64,000 nucleotides of DNA from Sphingorhabdus sp. Alg239-R122. Lineage in GTDB: Bacteria > Pseudomonadota > Alphaproteobacteria > Sphingomonadales > Sphingomonadaceae. Position numbers and translations under genes: made by a program. Below, one piece after another: positions 10,179-19,425 of this stretch (position 1 is its first letter; each line of letters begins with the position of its first letter). Location: the NCBI RefSeq assembly GCF_900537065.1, contig NZ_UNRC01000004.1, positions 124,001 through 188,000 on the forward strand. Direction: 5' to 3'. A model generated the notes under the pieces. The model was not told the DNA's origin. It worked only from the letters and a program-made list of their open reading frames with translations, and made no database searches.

Positions 10179-10736
10179 TCAAAACGGATTGAGCGTATAA
10201 CCATCCTTTTGCAGCAAAGCATGCATCGTCATCGCAGATAAAGCCATGTCTACGCCGGGCAACAGGTCTTTATTGACTATACCGTGATAGGCCGCGCTCT
10301 GCCCGCACAAATAGACCTGCACATTATGGGCGCGCAGCGTTTCGATAGCAGCTGCATTGGCATTTTCCGCGCCATCATTGCGCGCACCGTAAGTTTCGGC
10401 ACGGGTCAGGTCGATCGATGCACCGCCGTGAAACACCACAGCAATTTCTATATTTTCAGGGTCGACGCCTGCCTCGGCATGCATATTAATGAAACGCGCC
10501 GCGCTCACCAGTGTACGGTTAACTTCACCCGGCTTGGCGGCTTTGCTGACATCGAACAATACCTTGAAGCGGGCATCTGCGGGGATTTCCACATCCTGCT
10601 CCACCGTAGCCACCGGGCCGAATTGCGGTATCACCTTGCCGGAATGAAATCCATCCGGTTGTGCCAGGACCGGGTAAGCCGTGCAAAGCGTCGCAGCCAA
10701 TGGCACGATCCAGACTTGTTTCCATTTGAATTTCAT
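10179..10736 (-). CDS. Exported DsrE/DsrF-like family protein
   Basis: A 185-residue protein with a signal peptide (basic start, hydrophobic core, then AYPVLAQ) and a DsrE-like fold. Segments supporting the fold are FKVLFDVSKA, IAVVFHGGAS and VQVYLCGQSAAYHGI, the last carrying the single cysteine at the position of the DsrE active-site loop. Proteins of this type are linked to sulfur-relay or persulfide chemistry, but the exported group is poorly characterised. The ATG at 10736 follows GAGGAGAGAGCG, a good ribosome-binding site. It is ten bases downstream of purT in the same direction. Confidence 0.8.
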   Translation of the reverse strand: MKFKWKQVWIVPLAATLCTAYPVLAQPDGFHSGKVIPQFGPVATVEQDVEIPADARFKVLFDVSKAAKPGEVNRTLVSAARFINMHAEAGVDPENIEIAVVFHGGASIDLTRAETYGARNDGAENANAAAIETLRAHNVQVYLCGQSAAYHGIVNKDLLPGVDMALSAMTMHALLQKDGYTLNPF

Positions 10737-10746
10737 CGCTCTCTCC

Positions 10747-11922
10747 TCACTCATATTCTATCGTAACTGCGTCCGCCGCCGCTTTGGCGACCTTGCGCGC
10801 TATATCCGTATCATCGCACGCTGCCAGCGCGACACCCATGCGCCGATAGGGCCGCGTCACCGGTTTGCCGAATATGCGGATATCGATATCTTCCCCTTTT
10901 CCGCCCATGGCCAGCGCATCGGCCAGCCCGGCAAAAGTGAAATTTTCGGCATCGCGATCTGCCAAAATGACCGCGCTTGCAGCTCCGCCACTGCGCAGTG
11001 TGATTTCAGGAATTGGCAATCCCATGATCGCGCGCGCATGCAGGTCAAATTCACTCAGATTCTGACTGACCAGCGTCACCATGCCCGTATCATGCGGGCG
11101 CGGGCTGAGTTCGGAAAAAATGACTGCGTCGCTGGTCACAAAAAATTCCACCCCGAACAGGCCATAACCACCCAGCCGGTCTACCACTTTGCACGCCATG
11201 TCCTGCGCCTCGCGCAGGTGCACGGTCTCCATCGCTGCGGGTTGCCAGCTTTCCTGATAATCGCCGCGTTCCTGCCTGTGGCCAATAGGCGGGCAGAAAT
11301 GCACGCCATCGCGCGTGCGCACGGTGAGCAGCGTGATTTCATAATCAAAATCAACAAACTGCTCCAATATCACCTTTACGCGGTCGCCGCGCATATTGTC
11401 GGCGGCATACCGGAATGATGCCTTAACATCTTGAGCGCTTTTGGCCACGCTCTGCCCCTTGCCGGACGACGACATGACTGGTTTCACGACCAGGGGAAAG
11501 CCAATGTCCCGCGCCGCAGCCTCTGCCTGCCCCGCCGTTTCGGCATAGGCATAGCGCGACGTTTTCAGCCCCAGCTCATTGGCGGCCATGTCGCGGATCG
11601 CGTCACGGTTCATGGTCAGCTGTGTCGCCAGCGCGGACGGCACGATTGTACAGCCTTCAGCCTCTGCATCAGCGAGTATCTCGGTACGGATTGCTTCCAC
11701 TTCCGGTACGATCAGGTCGGGCCTGTGCCTTGCGATGGCGGCTTTCAGCGCTTCTGCGTCCAGCATCGAAAATATCTCGGCGCTATCGGCCATTTGCATG
11801 GCGGGCGCGTCCGCGTAACTGTCACACGCAATCACTTGGGCACCCAGCCTTTTCGCGGAAATGGTGAATTCACGGCCCAGTTCGCCCGAGCCCAGCAGCA
11901 TGATTTTCGGTTGTGCGTTCAT
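10747..11922 (-). CDS. purT: Formate-dependent GAR transformylase PurT
   Basis: A 391-residue ATP-grasp enzyme that converts glycinamide ribonucleotide, formate and ATP to formyl-GAR in purine synthesis. Visible features are the N-terminal LLGSGELGRE nucleotide-binding loop, VKPVMSSSGKGQS (ATP-grasp P-loop, about residue 155), EQFVDFDYEITLLTVR, and FFVTSDAVIFSELSPRPHDTGMVTL with metal-binding acidic residues. Length and order match PurT rather than PurK. It is followed by the DsrE gene. No purine operator is recognised upstream. Confidence 0.95.
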   Translation of the reverse strand: MNAQPKIMLLGSGELGREFTISAKRLGAQVIACDSYADAPAMQMADSAEIFSMLDAEALKAAIARHRPDLIVPEVEAIRTEILADAEAEGCTIVPSALATQLTMNRDAIRDMAANELGLKTSRYAYAETAGQAEAAARDIGFPLVVKPVMSSSGKGQSVAKSAQDVKASFRYAADNMRGDRVKVILEQFVDFDYEITLLTVRTRDGVHFCPPIGHRQERGDYQESWQPAAMETVHLREAQDMACKVVDRLGGYGLFGVEFFVTSDAVIFSELSPRPHDTGMVTLVSQNLSEFDLHARAIMGLPIPEITLRSGGAASAVILADRDAENFTFAGLADALAMGGKGEDIDIRIFGKPVTRPYRRMGVALAACDDTDIARKVAKAAADAVTIEYE

Positions 11923-12022
11923 GCCGCTGTCATAGCGTGTATTTTAGGGAAACGGCAGACATGTTTTACATGTTTCGTGTCGCCCGTTCGACGAATTGCA
12001 TGAAATGCACGATAATTGCTAT

Positions 12023-12037
12023 TGATATATCATATCA
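12023..12037. promoter_or_regulatory. AT-rich dyad upstream of the ZnuD-like receptor (possible Zur/Fur-type operator)
   Basis: TGATAT and ATATCA flank a three-base centre at 12023-12037, inside a longer AT-rich stretch reaching TTAC. It lies 50 bases before the receptor start, a usual place for a metal-responsive repressor. The resemblance to Zur boxes is only partial, so the call is an inference from the downstream gene. Confidence 0.3.
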
Positions 12038-12086
12038 TTACATCTAGACACCTGCACAAGATAAAGCCGCCAAAAGGAAAATCCCC

Positions 12087-14264
12087 ATGCAAGTTCGTAC
12101 CAAAACAACCCTTCCCACCCTCTTGCTCACTGTATCATCGCTCGCCGTTGCTTCGCCTGCATTCGCTCAGGAACAGGAAGCTGGGACAGAAGCTGAAACG
12201 ACTGTTCAGGATGATGATTTTCACAGTGACGAAGCCATTGTGGTGACGGCGCCCTTCCTTGCCAATCTCAACATATTGGCAGGTACATCCGCCATTTCCG
12301 GCGATACGCTGACTCGCGAGCTGGAACCACAAATCGGTGAAACGCTCACGAAACTGCCTGGCGTTTCCGCCACATCTTTTACGCCCGGCGCTTCACGTCC
12401 GGTACTGCGCGGCTTCCAGGGGGAGCGCATCCGTGTCCTTACCGACGGCATTGGCGCAATTGACGTCTCCAACACCTCCGCCGACCATGGCGTCACAGTC
12501 GAACCGCTTACTCTTGAGCGTATCGAGGTCCTGCGTGGCCCGGCTGTGCTGCTATTCGGCGGACAGGCCGTAGGCGGTGCGGTCAATGCCATCGACAAGC
12601 GTATCCCGCGCGCGATTCCTGATGAAGCCTTCCACCTGGATGCCGCGGCCAATTACGCCTCCGCAAGCGATCTCTACAGCGCGGGTGCCAGCCTGGATAT
12701 CCCGCTCACCGACCGGTTGGTAGTCCATTTTGACGGCAGCTACCGTGAAAGCGATGACCTTGAAGTCGGCGGCTTTACGCTGTCACCCGAGCTACGCGCG
12801 GAACAGCTGGAAATCGCCGAGGAAGAGCGCGAGGAAGGTCATCTGGAAGAAGCCGCAGAAGCGGAAGAGCTGGCGAACCTGCGCGGCTTTATTCCCAATA
12901 CGGCTACCAGGACATATACGCTCGGCGCCGGCATCGCCTTTATCGATGAAGGCGGCAGCATCGGTATAGCCGCCAGCTATTATGACAGCAATTATGGCAT
13001 CCCCGCCCGTCCTGGCGCAGAACATGCTCATGGGGAAGAGGAAGAAGAGCACGGGGACGAAGATCATGATGAGGATCATGAAGAAGAGGAAGAGGAAGGT
13101 CCCGTCACCATCGGACTCGAGCAATTCAAGCTTGACCTGCGCGCCGAAGCAAACATGTCCGGCTTTTTCGACAAGCTGCGTGTTCGCGCTGCCTATGCCG
13201 ATTACACACACACCGAATTTGAAGGTGATGAAATCGGAACCGTGTTTGAAAACCAGGGCCTTGAAGGTCGGCTGGAACTGGTCCAGACGGACAATAACGG
13301 CTGGCGCGGCGCCAGCGGCGTGCAATATGTGTTCCGCGATTTCGTTGCAACTGGAGCAGAAGCATTTGTCCCGCCCAACATCACCAACCAGTTCGGTATC
13401 TTCACCCTACAGGAATATTCATCCGGTGGATGGGATTTCGAAGGTGCTGCACGCTATGACCGTAGCAATGTCAATGCCCGTACACTAGGCATAATGCGCA
13501 GCTTCAATTCCTTTTCAGCGGCCATAGGTGCGGGTTACACCACAGCCACTGACCTCAAGATCGGTGTCAACCTGAGCCGTTCCGAACGCGCACCCGCGGC
13601 GGAAGAGCTATTGTCCAACGGACCGCATATCGCCACCCAGGCATTTGAGATTGGCAACCCCGATTTCACGACCGAAAAAAGCATCGGCGGCGAATTTTAT
13701 GTCCGCTATGACAGTCCGGACATTCAGTTGTCGGCAACAGCTTTTGTGAATGATTTTGAAGACTTTATAATCGACATTCCGACTGGCGGTGAAGAAGATG
13801 GCTTGCCCATATTTCAGTATATTCAAAATGACGCCACCTATTACGGATTTGAATTTGAAGGCTCCGCCAAACTGGCAGAAGCAGGTGGCTTCAGGTTTAT
13901 TGCTGACACGGTGGTGGATTATGTTCATGCCAAGCTGGACGGACTAGGGCCTGTACCGCGGATTCCACCGCTACGCGTGCTGGGCGCGCTTGAAGCGCAG
14001 AGCAGCGCATTGACCCTGCGCGGCGAAGTCGAATGGTTCGCTGATCAGGACCGCAATGCGAATTTTGAGACTGAAACCGAAGGCTTTACGCTGGTCAATG
14101 CCAGTGCATCATGGAAGCCCTTTGGCAAGGGCGGCGGTTTGACACTAATCGCGTCGGCAAACAATATTTTTGATGTAATCGGCCGCCGCGCAGCCAGCTT
14201 CACGAAAGATTTTGCCCCGCTGTCTGGACGTGACTTCCGGGTGTCAGCAAAAGTGAGTTTCTAG
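12087..14264 (+). CDS. TonB-dependent receptor, ZnuD-like (zinc/metal uptake)
   Basis: A 725-residue outer-membrane receptor with a signal peptide ending near AFAQ (residue 27). The plug domain (about 50-165) contains PVLRGFQGERIRVLTDG and VEVLRGPAVLLFGG-type sequence, and a 22-strand-type barrel ends in FRVSAKVSF. An extracellular loop at about residues 312-335 is extremely rich in His, Glu and Asp (EHAHGEEEEEHGDEDHDEDH and on). Such loops are known from ZnuD zinc receptors, so zinc or a similar divalent metal is the best guess. A second Glu-rich stretch lies near 235-260. The gene stands alone; no ABC importer is adjacent. Confidence 0.88.
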   Translation: MQVRTKTTLPTLLLTVSSLAVASPAFAQEQEAGTEAETTVQDDDFHSDEAIVVTAPFLANLNILAGTSAISGDTLTRELEPQIGETLTKLPGVSATSFTPGASRPVLRGFQGERIRVLTDGIGAIDVSNTSADHGVTVEPLTLERIEVLRGPAVLLFGGQAVGGAVNAIDKRIPRAIPDEAFHLDAAANYASASDLYSAGASLDIPLTDRLVVHFDGSYRESDDLEVGGFTLSPELRAEQLEIAEEEREEGHLEEAAEAEELANLRGFIPNTATRTYTLGAGIAFIDEGGSIGIAASYYDSNYGIPARPGAEHAHGEEEEEHGDEDHDEDHEEEEEEGPVTIGLEQFKLDLRAEANMSGFFDKLRVRAAYADYTHTEFEGDEIGTVFENQGLEGRLELVQTDNNGWRGASGVQYVFRDFVATGAEAFVPPNITNQFGIFTLQEYSSGGWDFEGAARYDRSNVNARTLGIMRSFNSFSAAIGAGYTTATDLKIGVNLSRSERAPAAEELLSNGPHIATQAFEIGNPDFTTEKSIGGEFYVRYDSPDIQLSATAFVNDFEDFIIDIPTGGEEDGLPIFQYIQNDATYYGFEFEGSAKLAEAGGFRFIADTVVDYVHAKLDGLGPVPRIPPLRVLGALEAQSSALTLRGEVEWFADQDRNANFETETEGFTLVNASASWKPFGKGGGLTLIASANNIFDVIGRRAASFTKDFAPLSGRDFRVSAKVSF

Positions 14265-14266
14265 AG

Positions 14267-14280
14267 TCCTGATCTCAGGA
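14267..14280. terminator. Weak hairpin between the ZnuD-like gene and the helicase gene
   Basis: TCCTGA and TCAGGA form a perfect 6-bp inverted repeat with a two-base centre, between convergent stops at 14264 and 14283. Four to five T residues follow a few bases later on the plus strand. The loop is too short for a standard terminator, so this is tentative. Confidence 0.25.
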
Positions 14281-14282
14281 AG

Positions 14283-15671
14283 TTACTTTTTGAAACCATA
14301 AGCAAGAAAGTCGGGCATTGGGCCATTCCAGCCTTCATCAGGCGGATCGTCCTTTGCCTCTTTCTGCTTGCGCGGTTTCGGCTCCGCCTTTTTGGGGGCA
14401 GCGTCTTTTGCCGCTTTGCCGGGCTTTTTATCAGACGTTTCGCCCGCATTGTCCTCAGTGTTGACTTCTTCTTTTGGCGCTTCAGGCTGTTTCTTACCAG
14501 ACTGTTTTTTTGCAGGTGCCTTTTTCGCGGACTGTTTTTTGCCGCTATCCGATTTCTTGCGGGAGGCTTTCAGGGTCTTTATCGCACCGCCAATTAGCTT
14601 TTCGATGTTCTCGATGGCTTCGGCATCCGCATTGGTGGCAAATGTATAGGCAATGCCCGTCGCCCCTGCCCGGCCTGTACGGCCAATACGGTGAACATAA
14701 TCATCGGGATGCCATGGTGCGTCATAATTGAACACATGACTCACATCCTTGACATCAAGGCCGCGAGCGGCAACGTCAGAGGCAACGAGTATGTTGATCT
14801 CACCGCTCTTGAACTTGTCCAGTTCGGTGATGCGCTGCGCTTGGTCGATATCGCCATGTATCTCACCTGAATCAAAACCGATGCTGCGCAGTTTCCTGTT
14901 GAGTTCGCGAACCTGTGTCTTGCGGTTGCAAAAGATAATAGCGCTGTCGACACCATGGTCAAGAAACTGGATCAGCAGATCCTCTTTCCCGCGCGGCGCT
15001 ACATTGATCAGGAATTGCTGGATGGACTTGTTTGCGGTCGCGGGCCGCGCAACCTCTATATGTTTCGGATTGCTCAGGAACTTGTCCGACAGTTTCTTGA
15101 TCGGTGGCGGCATGGTTGCAGAAAAAAGCAGCGTCTGCCGCGAGGTCGGCAGCTTGTCACAAATCGATTCAATATCGGGAATGAATCCCATGTCGAGCAT
15201 GCGGTCTGCTTCATCAATCACCAGCAGGCTGCAATCATTCAGCATGATATTACCGCGGTCAAACAGATCCATCAAACGACCGGGCGTGGCGATCAGTACA
15301 TCAACGCCTTTTTCCAGCGCCTTGACCTGGTCCCCCATCGACACACCACCTATAAGCAGCGCCATGGAAAGATCATGGTGCTTGCCATATTTCTCAAAAT
15401 TTTCAGCCACCTGTGCCGCGAGTTCACGGGTGGGTTCGAGGATCAACGAACGCGGCATCCGGGCTTTGCTGCGCCCTGCAGCCAATATGTCAATCATGGG
15501 CAGTACAAAACTGGCTGTCTTGCCGGTGCCGGTCTGCGCAATACCGATCAGGTCGCGCATCATGAGGACAGATGGAATTGCCTGTGCCTGAATCGGAGTC
15601 GGTGATTCATAGCCTGCATCAGCTACGGCTTTTAACAATTCATCTGAGAGGCCGATATCGGCAAATTTCAT
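14283..15671 (-). CDS. DEAD-box ATP-dependent RNA helicase, RhlE-like
   Basis: A 462-residue RNA helicase. The core (about residues 1-370) has the Q motif with PTPIQAQAIP, motif I AQTGTGKT, motif II DEAD, motif III SAT and motif VI HRIGRTGRAG. The C-terminus from about 375 is rich in Lys, Ala and Pro with repeated KKQSAKKAPAKK-like units, a basic tail that in this family aids RNA binding. Such enzymes unwind RNA during ribosome assembly or mRNA decay. It stands alone on the minus strand. RhlE is the closest group by motif spacing, but the exact subfamily is not certain. Confidence 0.92.
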   Translation of the reverse strand: MKFADIGLSDELLKAVADAGYESPTPIQAQAIPSVLMMRDLIGIAQTGTGKTASFVLPMIDILAAGRSKARMPRSLILEPTRELAAQVAENFEKYGKHHDLSMALLIGGVSMGDQVKALEKGVDVLIATPGRLMDLFDRGNIMLNDCSLLVIDEADRMLDMGFIPDIESICDKLPTSRQTLLFSATMPPPIKKLSDKFLSNPKHIEVARPATANKSIQQFLINVAPRGKEDLLIQFLDHGVDSAIIFCNRKTQVRELNRKLRSIGFDSGEIHGDIDQAQRITELDKFKSGEINILVASDVAARGLDVKDVSHVFNYDAPWHPDDYVHRIGRTGRAGATGIAYTFATNADAEAIENIEKLIGGAIKTLKASRKKSDSGKKQSAKKAPAKKQSGKKQPEAPKEEVNTEDNAGETSDKKPGKAAKDAAPKKAEPKPRKQKEAKDDPPDEGWNGPMPDFLAYGFKK

Positions 15672-15790
15672 AAGCTATCCGGGAAATTGAACTGCAACAT
15701 TGCGCTTTTCCGCAGATCTGCCTTACTGCAGAACCGCTTGGGGCGGGCTTTGAAGCCTTATAGTGAAAAAGTCAATATATGCCTCATAGC

Positions 15791-16330
15791 TCAATCGTCC
15801 GGGACGAGCTGACGCATCTTGTCAATTTCACATTTGGTGCCGGAACGCGCCAACAGCAGGTCGCGCTCTACGCATAGCTGTCCGTCCTTGCTCTGCTCCA
15901 GGTAAAAACCCGAATAGAAACTACGCGCAAGGCAGGCACGCTCGAGGTCTGCACGGATAATCCGGCGATCACGCATATAGAGCAGGAGCCGGTTTTCGCT
16001 TGCCGCGACGCGCACACCTGCAATGCCGTTCATGGGCACGCATTTGCCAATCTTCTTCGCCTTATATTTCCTGACAGGACGCGCTTGCAAACTGCTCATG
16101 CGTTGCCGGTTCGCTGGCGTCAAGCGCGGAATACGGATACGAATACGCCGTTCGATACGCACCTGAAACGTAATTTGTGGGTGCGGTGAAAGCGCCGAAT
16201 TCAACCATTCCTGAGCGAAAATACTCTGCTGCTCTTCTGCGGCAGCCAGCGCCTCATCCAAACTGGACGCATCGCCAGCCGGTGCCATGCTAAGCATGGA
16301 AAGGGCAATTAGGGAGTGGACTATCGACAT
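15791..16330 (-). CDS. Hypothetical exported protein
   Basis: A 179-residue protein with an N-terminal hydrophobic segment (MSIVHSLIALSMLSMAPAGDA) that reads as a signal peptide. The mature part has an Arg-rich stretch around residues 58-72 and four cysteines, including KCVP and GQLCVERD, which could pair outside the cytoplasm. No named domain is recognised; similar proteins appear to be common in sphingomonads. It ends 119 bases from the helicase gene and shares its direction. Confidence 0.65.
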   Translation of the reverse strand: MSIVHSLIALSMLSMAPAGDASSLDEALAAAEEQQSIFAQEWLNSALSPHPQITFQVRIERRIRIRIPRLTPANRQRMSSLQARPVRKYKAKKIGKCVPMNGIAGVRVAASENRLLLYMRDRRIIRADLERACLARSFYSGFYLEQSKDGQLCVERDLLLARSGTKCEIDKMRQLVPDD

Positions 16331-16427
16331 GCGATTTCAGATACGCTCCGTTGGGCAGAATCGGTTTTGTTATAACCAAAGCATGGCTGGTGGCAAATGA
16401 TTGGCTGTGACTTATAGAAAAGTCATT

Positions 16428-16444
16428 TGAACAGGTGATTAACC
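16428..16444 (+). promoter_or_regulatory. CtrA-like box upstream of the FAD-linked oxidase
   Basis: TGAA-N7-TTAACC at 16428-16444 differs by one base from the CtrA consensus TTAA-N7-TTAACC. It is 75 bases before the oxidase start. One such match in an intergenic region can occur by chance, and this gene has no known tie to the cell cycle. Confidence 0.2.
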
Positions 16445-16518
16445 CGCCAATAGTAGAGCCTTTTGCCATCATTTAGCCATCAGATGTTGCGCAAATGTCG
16501 CACTATACATAGATAGAC

Positions 16519-17961
16519 ATGATGACAGATTTCCTGAAGGCGCTGGAAGATATTGCCGGCGCGCGTGCCATAACATGCGATGCGAGCGACATGGAGCCGT
16601 GGCTGACCGACTGGCGCGGCCGCTACCATGGTTCTGCGCAGGCGCTGGTCTCACCACCTGATACGCAAACACTTGCACGCATTGTCAAGCTGGCTGCTGA
16701 ACACCGCGTCCCTATTGTTCCCCAGGGCGGCAATAGCGGCATGGTCGGCGGGGCGACGCCTGACGGCAGCGGCAATGCCATATTGCTGTCCATGCGCCGT
16801 ATGGACGCCATTCGCGGCTTTGATGTGCAGGACCGGCAAATCGTCGCAGAGGCGGGTGTCATCCTGCAAAATCTGCATGGCGTTGCAGAGGAAAAGGGAC
16901 TGCGCTTTCCGCTCACACTGGGCGGTAAGGGATCGGCGACCGTCGGCGGGCTGATATCCACCAATGCGGGCGGTACACAGGTGCTGCGCCATGGCACGAT
17001 GCGCGCGCTGGTGCACGGGGTTGAGGCCGTACTTCCCGATGGCAGCATATATGACGGGCTGTCTGCGCTCAAAAAAGACAATCGCGGTTATGACCTGAAA
17101 CATTTGCTGATCGGGGCGGAAGGCACTTTGGGCATTGTGACCGCAGCGTCGCTCAAACTTGTGAAATCACTCATTGACCGGAGCGTCGTCTGGACCGGAC
17201 TGGAATCAACGGCCAAAGCGCGCGAACTGCTGCTGTTCCTGCAAGGCAGGGCGGGCAATGCGATGGAAGGATTCGAAATACTGCCGCAGCACTGCCTCGA
17301 CAATGTGCTGACGCATATTCCTGGCACCCGCGCGCCACTTGCATCTGCGGCACCCTGGCATGCGCTGATCGAGCTTGTCCGCGATGATGCCTCCAGCCCT
17401 GACCCTGCCCAAACAGCAGAAATATTGATGGGCGAAGCGATGGAGCGCGGACTGATATCGGATGCCGTCATCTCCGCCAGCGAAGCGCAGGCAGAGGCTT
17501 TTTGGAAAATCCGCGACTCCATTGCCGAGGCGGAGCGTGCAGCAGGTCCAGCCATGCAGCATGACATTAGCGTGCCACCTGCAAAAATGGGTGCGTTTAT
17601 CGACCATGTCGCACCGCTGATGGAAACAAAATTTGTCGGAACCCGTGCCATAGCATTCGGGCATATGGGCGATGGTAATATCCATTTTCATGTCATGGCG
17701 CCGCCCGGGTCTGACGCCGCCAGTTGGAACGAGACGCAAGGCAAACAGATCAGCGCAATGATGCATGACCTTGTCGTCAAATGGGACGGCTCGATATCGG
17801 CAGAGCATGGCATTGGCCAGATGAAGCGGGGTGAGCTCGCCAGATTATCCAGTCCGGCCCGTATCAACAGCCTGATAGCCATTAAAGCCGCGATGGACCC
17901 TTATGGAATAATGAACCCCGGCAAGCTCATTCCCCTTGCGTCCGCCCCGCATACCACCTAA
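16519..17961 (+). CDS. FAD-binding oxidoreductase, D-2-hydroxyacid dehydrogenase (GlcD/LldD2) type
   Basis: A 480-residue flavoprotein of the VAO/PCMH family. The N-terminal FAD-binding half carries PQGGNSGMVGGATP (about residues 71-84) and GGLISTNAGGTQVLRHG near 150, both typical of the D-lactate/D-2-hydroxyglutarate dehydrogenase group. The C-terminal FAD-oxidase domain has FGHMGDGNIHFHV near 380 with the metal-binding His residues, and ends with SAEHGIGQMKR and DPYGIMNPGKL. It should oxidise a D-2-hydroxyacid to the 2-oxoacid. Substrate is not set by sequence. Two in-frame ATGs (16519, 16522) are possible starts. Confidence 0.9.
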   Translation: MMTDFLKALEDIAGARAITCDASDMEPWLTDWRGRYHGSAQALVSPPDTQTLARIVKLAAEHRVPIVPQGGNSGMVGGATPDGSGNAILLSMRRMDAIRGFDVQDRQIVAEAGVILQNLHGVAEEKGLRFPLTLGGKGSATVGGLISTNAGGTQVLRHGTMRALVHGVEAVLPDGSIYDGLSALKKDNRGYDLKHLLIGAEGTLGIVTAASLKLVKSLIDRSVVWTGLESTAKARELLLFLQGRAGNAMEGFEILPQHCLDNVLTHIPGTRAPLASAAPWHALIELVRDDASSPDPAQTAEILMGEAMERGLISDAVISASEAQAEAFWKIRDSIAEAERAAGPAMQHDISVPPAKMGAFIDHVAPLMETKFVGTRAIAFGHMGDGNIHFHVMAPPGSDAASWNETQGKQISAMMHDLVVKWDGSISAEHGIGQMKRGELARLSSPARINSLIAIKAAMDPYGIMNPGKLIPLASAPHTT

Positions 17962-18010
17962 TGGAATGCAATTAATTTTTACCGACACATGAAGATATTG
18001 GAGATTGAAG

Positions 18011-18811
18011 ATGGCCAGTGCGCCGCAGCAGGCAAGTTTGCCAGTTTTTTACAAAGATTTGGTTCCACTCAACAGCCAGGAACACAGCTCATGGAAATCC
18101 ACCGGTCTGGACAATGCCCAGTTCATGGAAAACCAGCACGCCATTCCGCTCACTGTTGAAGAATTTCCGCAGGCACAGCGCCATTATCCGATCGTTTTTT
18201 CAGCCGGCGACAATCCCGTTCCGCTGATCCTGATGGGTATGAATGAAGGCGTGAACGTATACATGGACGGTGAAGGCAAGTTCAGCGACCCTGTCTATGT
18301 GCCCGCTTATGTACGTCGTTACCCCTTCATGCTTGCCAAGCTGCGCCCTGATTCAGAAGAGTTGTCACTTTGTTTTGACCCGACAGCTGGCGGTCTTGGA
18401 GAATCCAAGGAAGGCGACGAACTGTTCGACAAGGATGGCAACCCTACCGAAACAACCCAGAATATCCTGAAGTTCTGTGAGAATTTTGAGCAGGCCGGTC
18501 AGCGCACTAGCGTCTTTATGGACGAGTTGAAAAAACTTGACCTGTTGATGGACGGTGAAGTGGCCATTCAGCAGGACGGTGTTGAAAAGCCGTTTATCTA
18601 TCGCGGTTTCCAGATGGTGAATGAAGAAAAACTGCGCGAATTGCGCGGCGATGAACTGCGCAAGATGAATCAGAACGGCATGCTGCCGTTAATCCATGCG
18701 CATCTCTTCTCGCTACAGGTCATGCGCGAAGTATTCAGCCGTCAGGTACAGTCAGGCAAAGCGCCGCAGGTGACGGAGCTCCCGGAAGTTCCTGACGCAC
18801 AGCTCAGCTAA
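18011..18811 (+). CDS. SapC family protein
   Basis: A 266-residue protein of the SapC family, frequent in alphaproteobacteria near S-layer or receptor genes, with no established biochemical role. Typical segments are FYKDLVPLNSQEH near the start, FPQAQRHYPIVFS, YVPAYVRRYPFML (about residues 96-108) and FDKDGNPTE. No signal peptide or membrane helix is seen, so it is probably cytoplasmic. The ATG at 18011 follows GGAGATTGAAG; an in-frame TTG two codons earlier is less likely. A strong terminator follows at 18835. Confidence 0.88.
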   Translation: MASAPQQASLPVFYKDLVPLNSQEHSSWKSTGLDNAQFMENQHAIPLTVEEFPQAQRHYPIVFSAGDNPVPLILMGMNEGVNVYMDGEGKFSDPVYVPAYVRRYPFMLAKLRPDSEELSLCFDPTAGGLGESKEGDELFDKDGNPTETTQNILKFCENFEQAGQRTSVFMDELKKLDLLMDGEVAIQQDGVEKPFIYRGFQMVNEEKLRELRGDELRKMNQNGMLPLIHAHLFSLQVMREVFSRQVQSGKAPQVTELPEVPDAQLS

Positions 18812-18834
18812 GTCTGATAGCAACCAAATGAATC

Positions 18835-18859
18835 AGGGGAGCTTCGTCTCCCCTTTTTT
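18835..18859 (+). terminator. Rho-independent terminator after the SapC gene
   Basis: AGGGGAG at 18835-18841 pairs with CTCCCCT at 18848-18854 across a six-base loop (CTTCGT), followed by six T residues in a row. It overlaps the end of the convergent gene at 18858, so both genes may use this region. Confidence 0.85.
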
Positions 18860-19280
18860 ATGCCGCCGATTGCCGTGGTGCGGTTTCAAGTTCCGCTGCA
18901 AAACGTCCCAACAGTCCATATAGAAAATCGCGCGTTTCACCCGGCAGCATATCGCGTAATAGCTCGTCAAACACTGCCCTGTTCCCCGCGCCCGCACTGC
19001 GCAGCATTGCGATGACAGTCACTTCATCAAATGTCAGCCGCGGGCAGCAGGGACGCGACAGCATGAAATTATCCGGCCATGCGTCACCAATTGCCGATAC
19101 AATAAGCGAAAGCTGGCTGGACAGGCTGTAAGAACCCAGGCGCTGGGCAATATGCATTGCCGGGTCCTGGCCCGCCTTTCCCGCAGCGGCCGCCAGCCGG
19201 AAACTCGTTATCACGCGCATTTCTGCACATGTCGTATCATGCAAGCTCTGCACAGCGCCATAAGAGGTCACTTGCTCCAT
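18858..19280 (-). CDS. DUF6628-like protein of unknown function
   Basis: A 140-residue protein with no known function. It resembles a family I recall from sphingomonads (DUF6628): an alpha-helical protein with a CCPR motif, here SRPCCPRLTFDE near the middle, followed by ETRDFLYGLLGRF. No signal peptide or strong membrane helix is present. I chose the ATG at 19280 because AAGGATTGGAT precedes it at good spacing; an open frame continues upstream to 19367 without such support. The family assignment is from memory of the motif and is moderate. Confidence 0.65.
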   Translation of the reverse strand: MEQVTSYGAVQSLHDTTCAEMRVITSFRLAAAAGKAGQDPAMHIAQRLGSYSLSSQLSLIVSAIGDAWPDNFMLSRPCCPRLTFDEVTVIAMLRSAGAGNRAVFDELLRDMLPGETRDFLYGLLGRFAAELETAPRQSAA

Positions 19281-19391
19281 ATCCAATCCTTTTCTTACCA
19301 ACTTTGCCCGAGTCGAAAGAGAGAGTAATTGATAATAGTTCTCATTTGCAAATATATTATGCCGCACAGGTAAATTTTTAAAAGTTTTATA

Positions 19392-19419
19392 TTGAAACGA
19401 AAATATTCATGTCTATCTA
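19392..19419 (+). promoter_or_regulatory. Promoter of the candidate sRNA, RpoH-like
   Basis: TTGAAA at 19392-19397 and CTATCT at 19413-19418 (TATCTA at 19414-19419) make a -35/-10 pair with a 16-base spacer. TTG followed about 18 bases later by CTAT-T also fits the alphaproteobacterial RpoH promoter pattern. Transcription would begin near 19426. Confidence 0.4.
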
Positions 19420-19425
19420 GCCTGT

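Noticed and set aside
11960-12010. ACATGT repeats and a TGCAT/ATGCA inverted repeat before purT
   Set aside because: Short, unevenly spaced and AT/CG-neutral; no link to a known purine operator.
14749-15605. Long open frames antisense to the DEAD-box helicase
   Set aside because: Low-complexity translations opposite all helicase motifs; no independent support.
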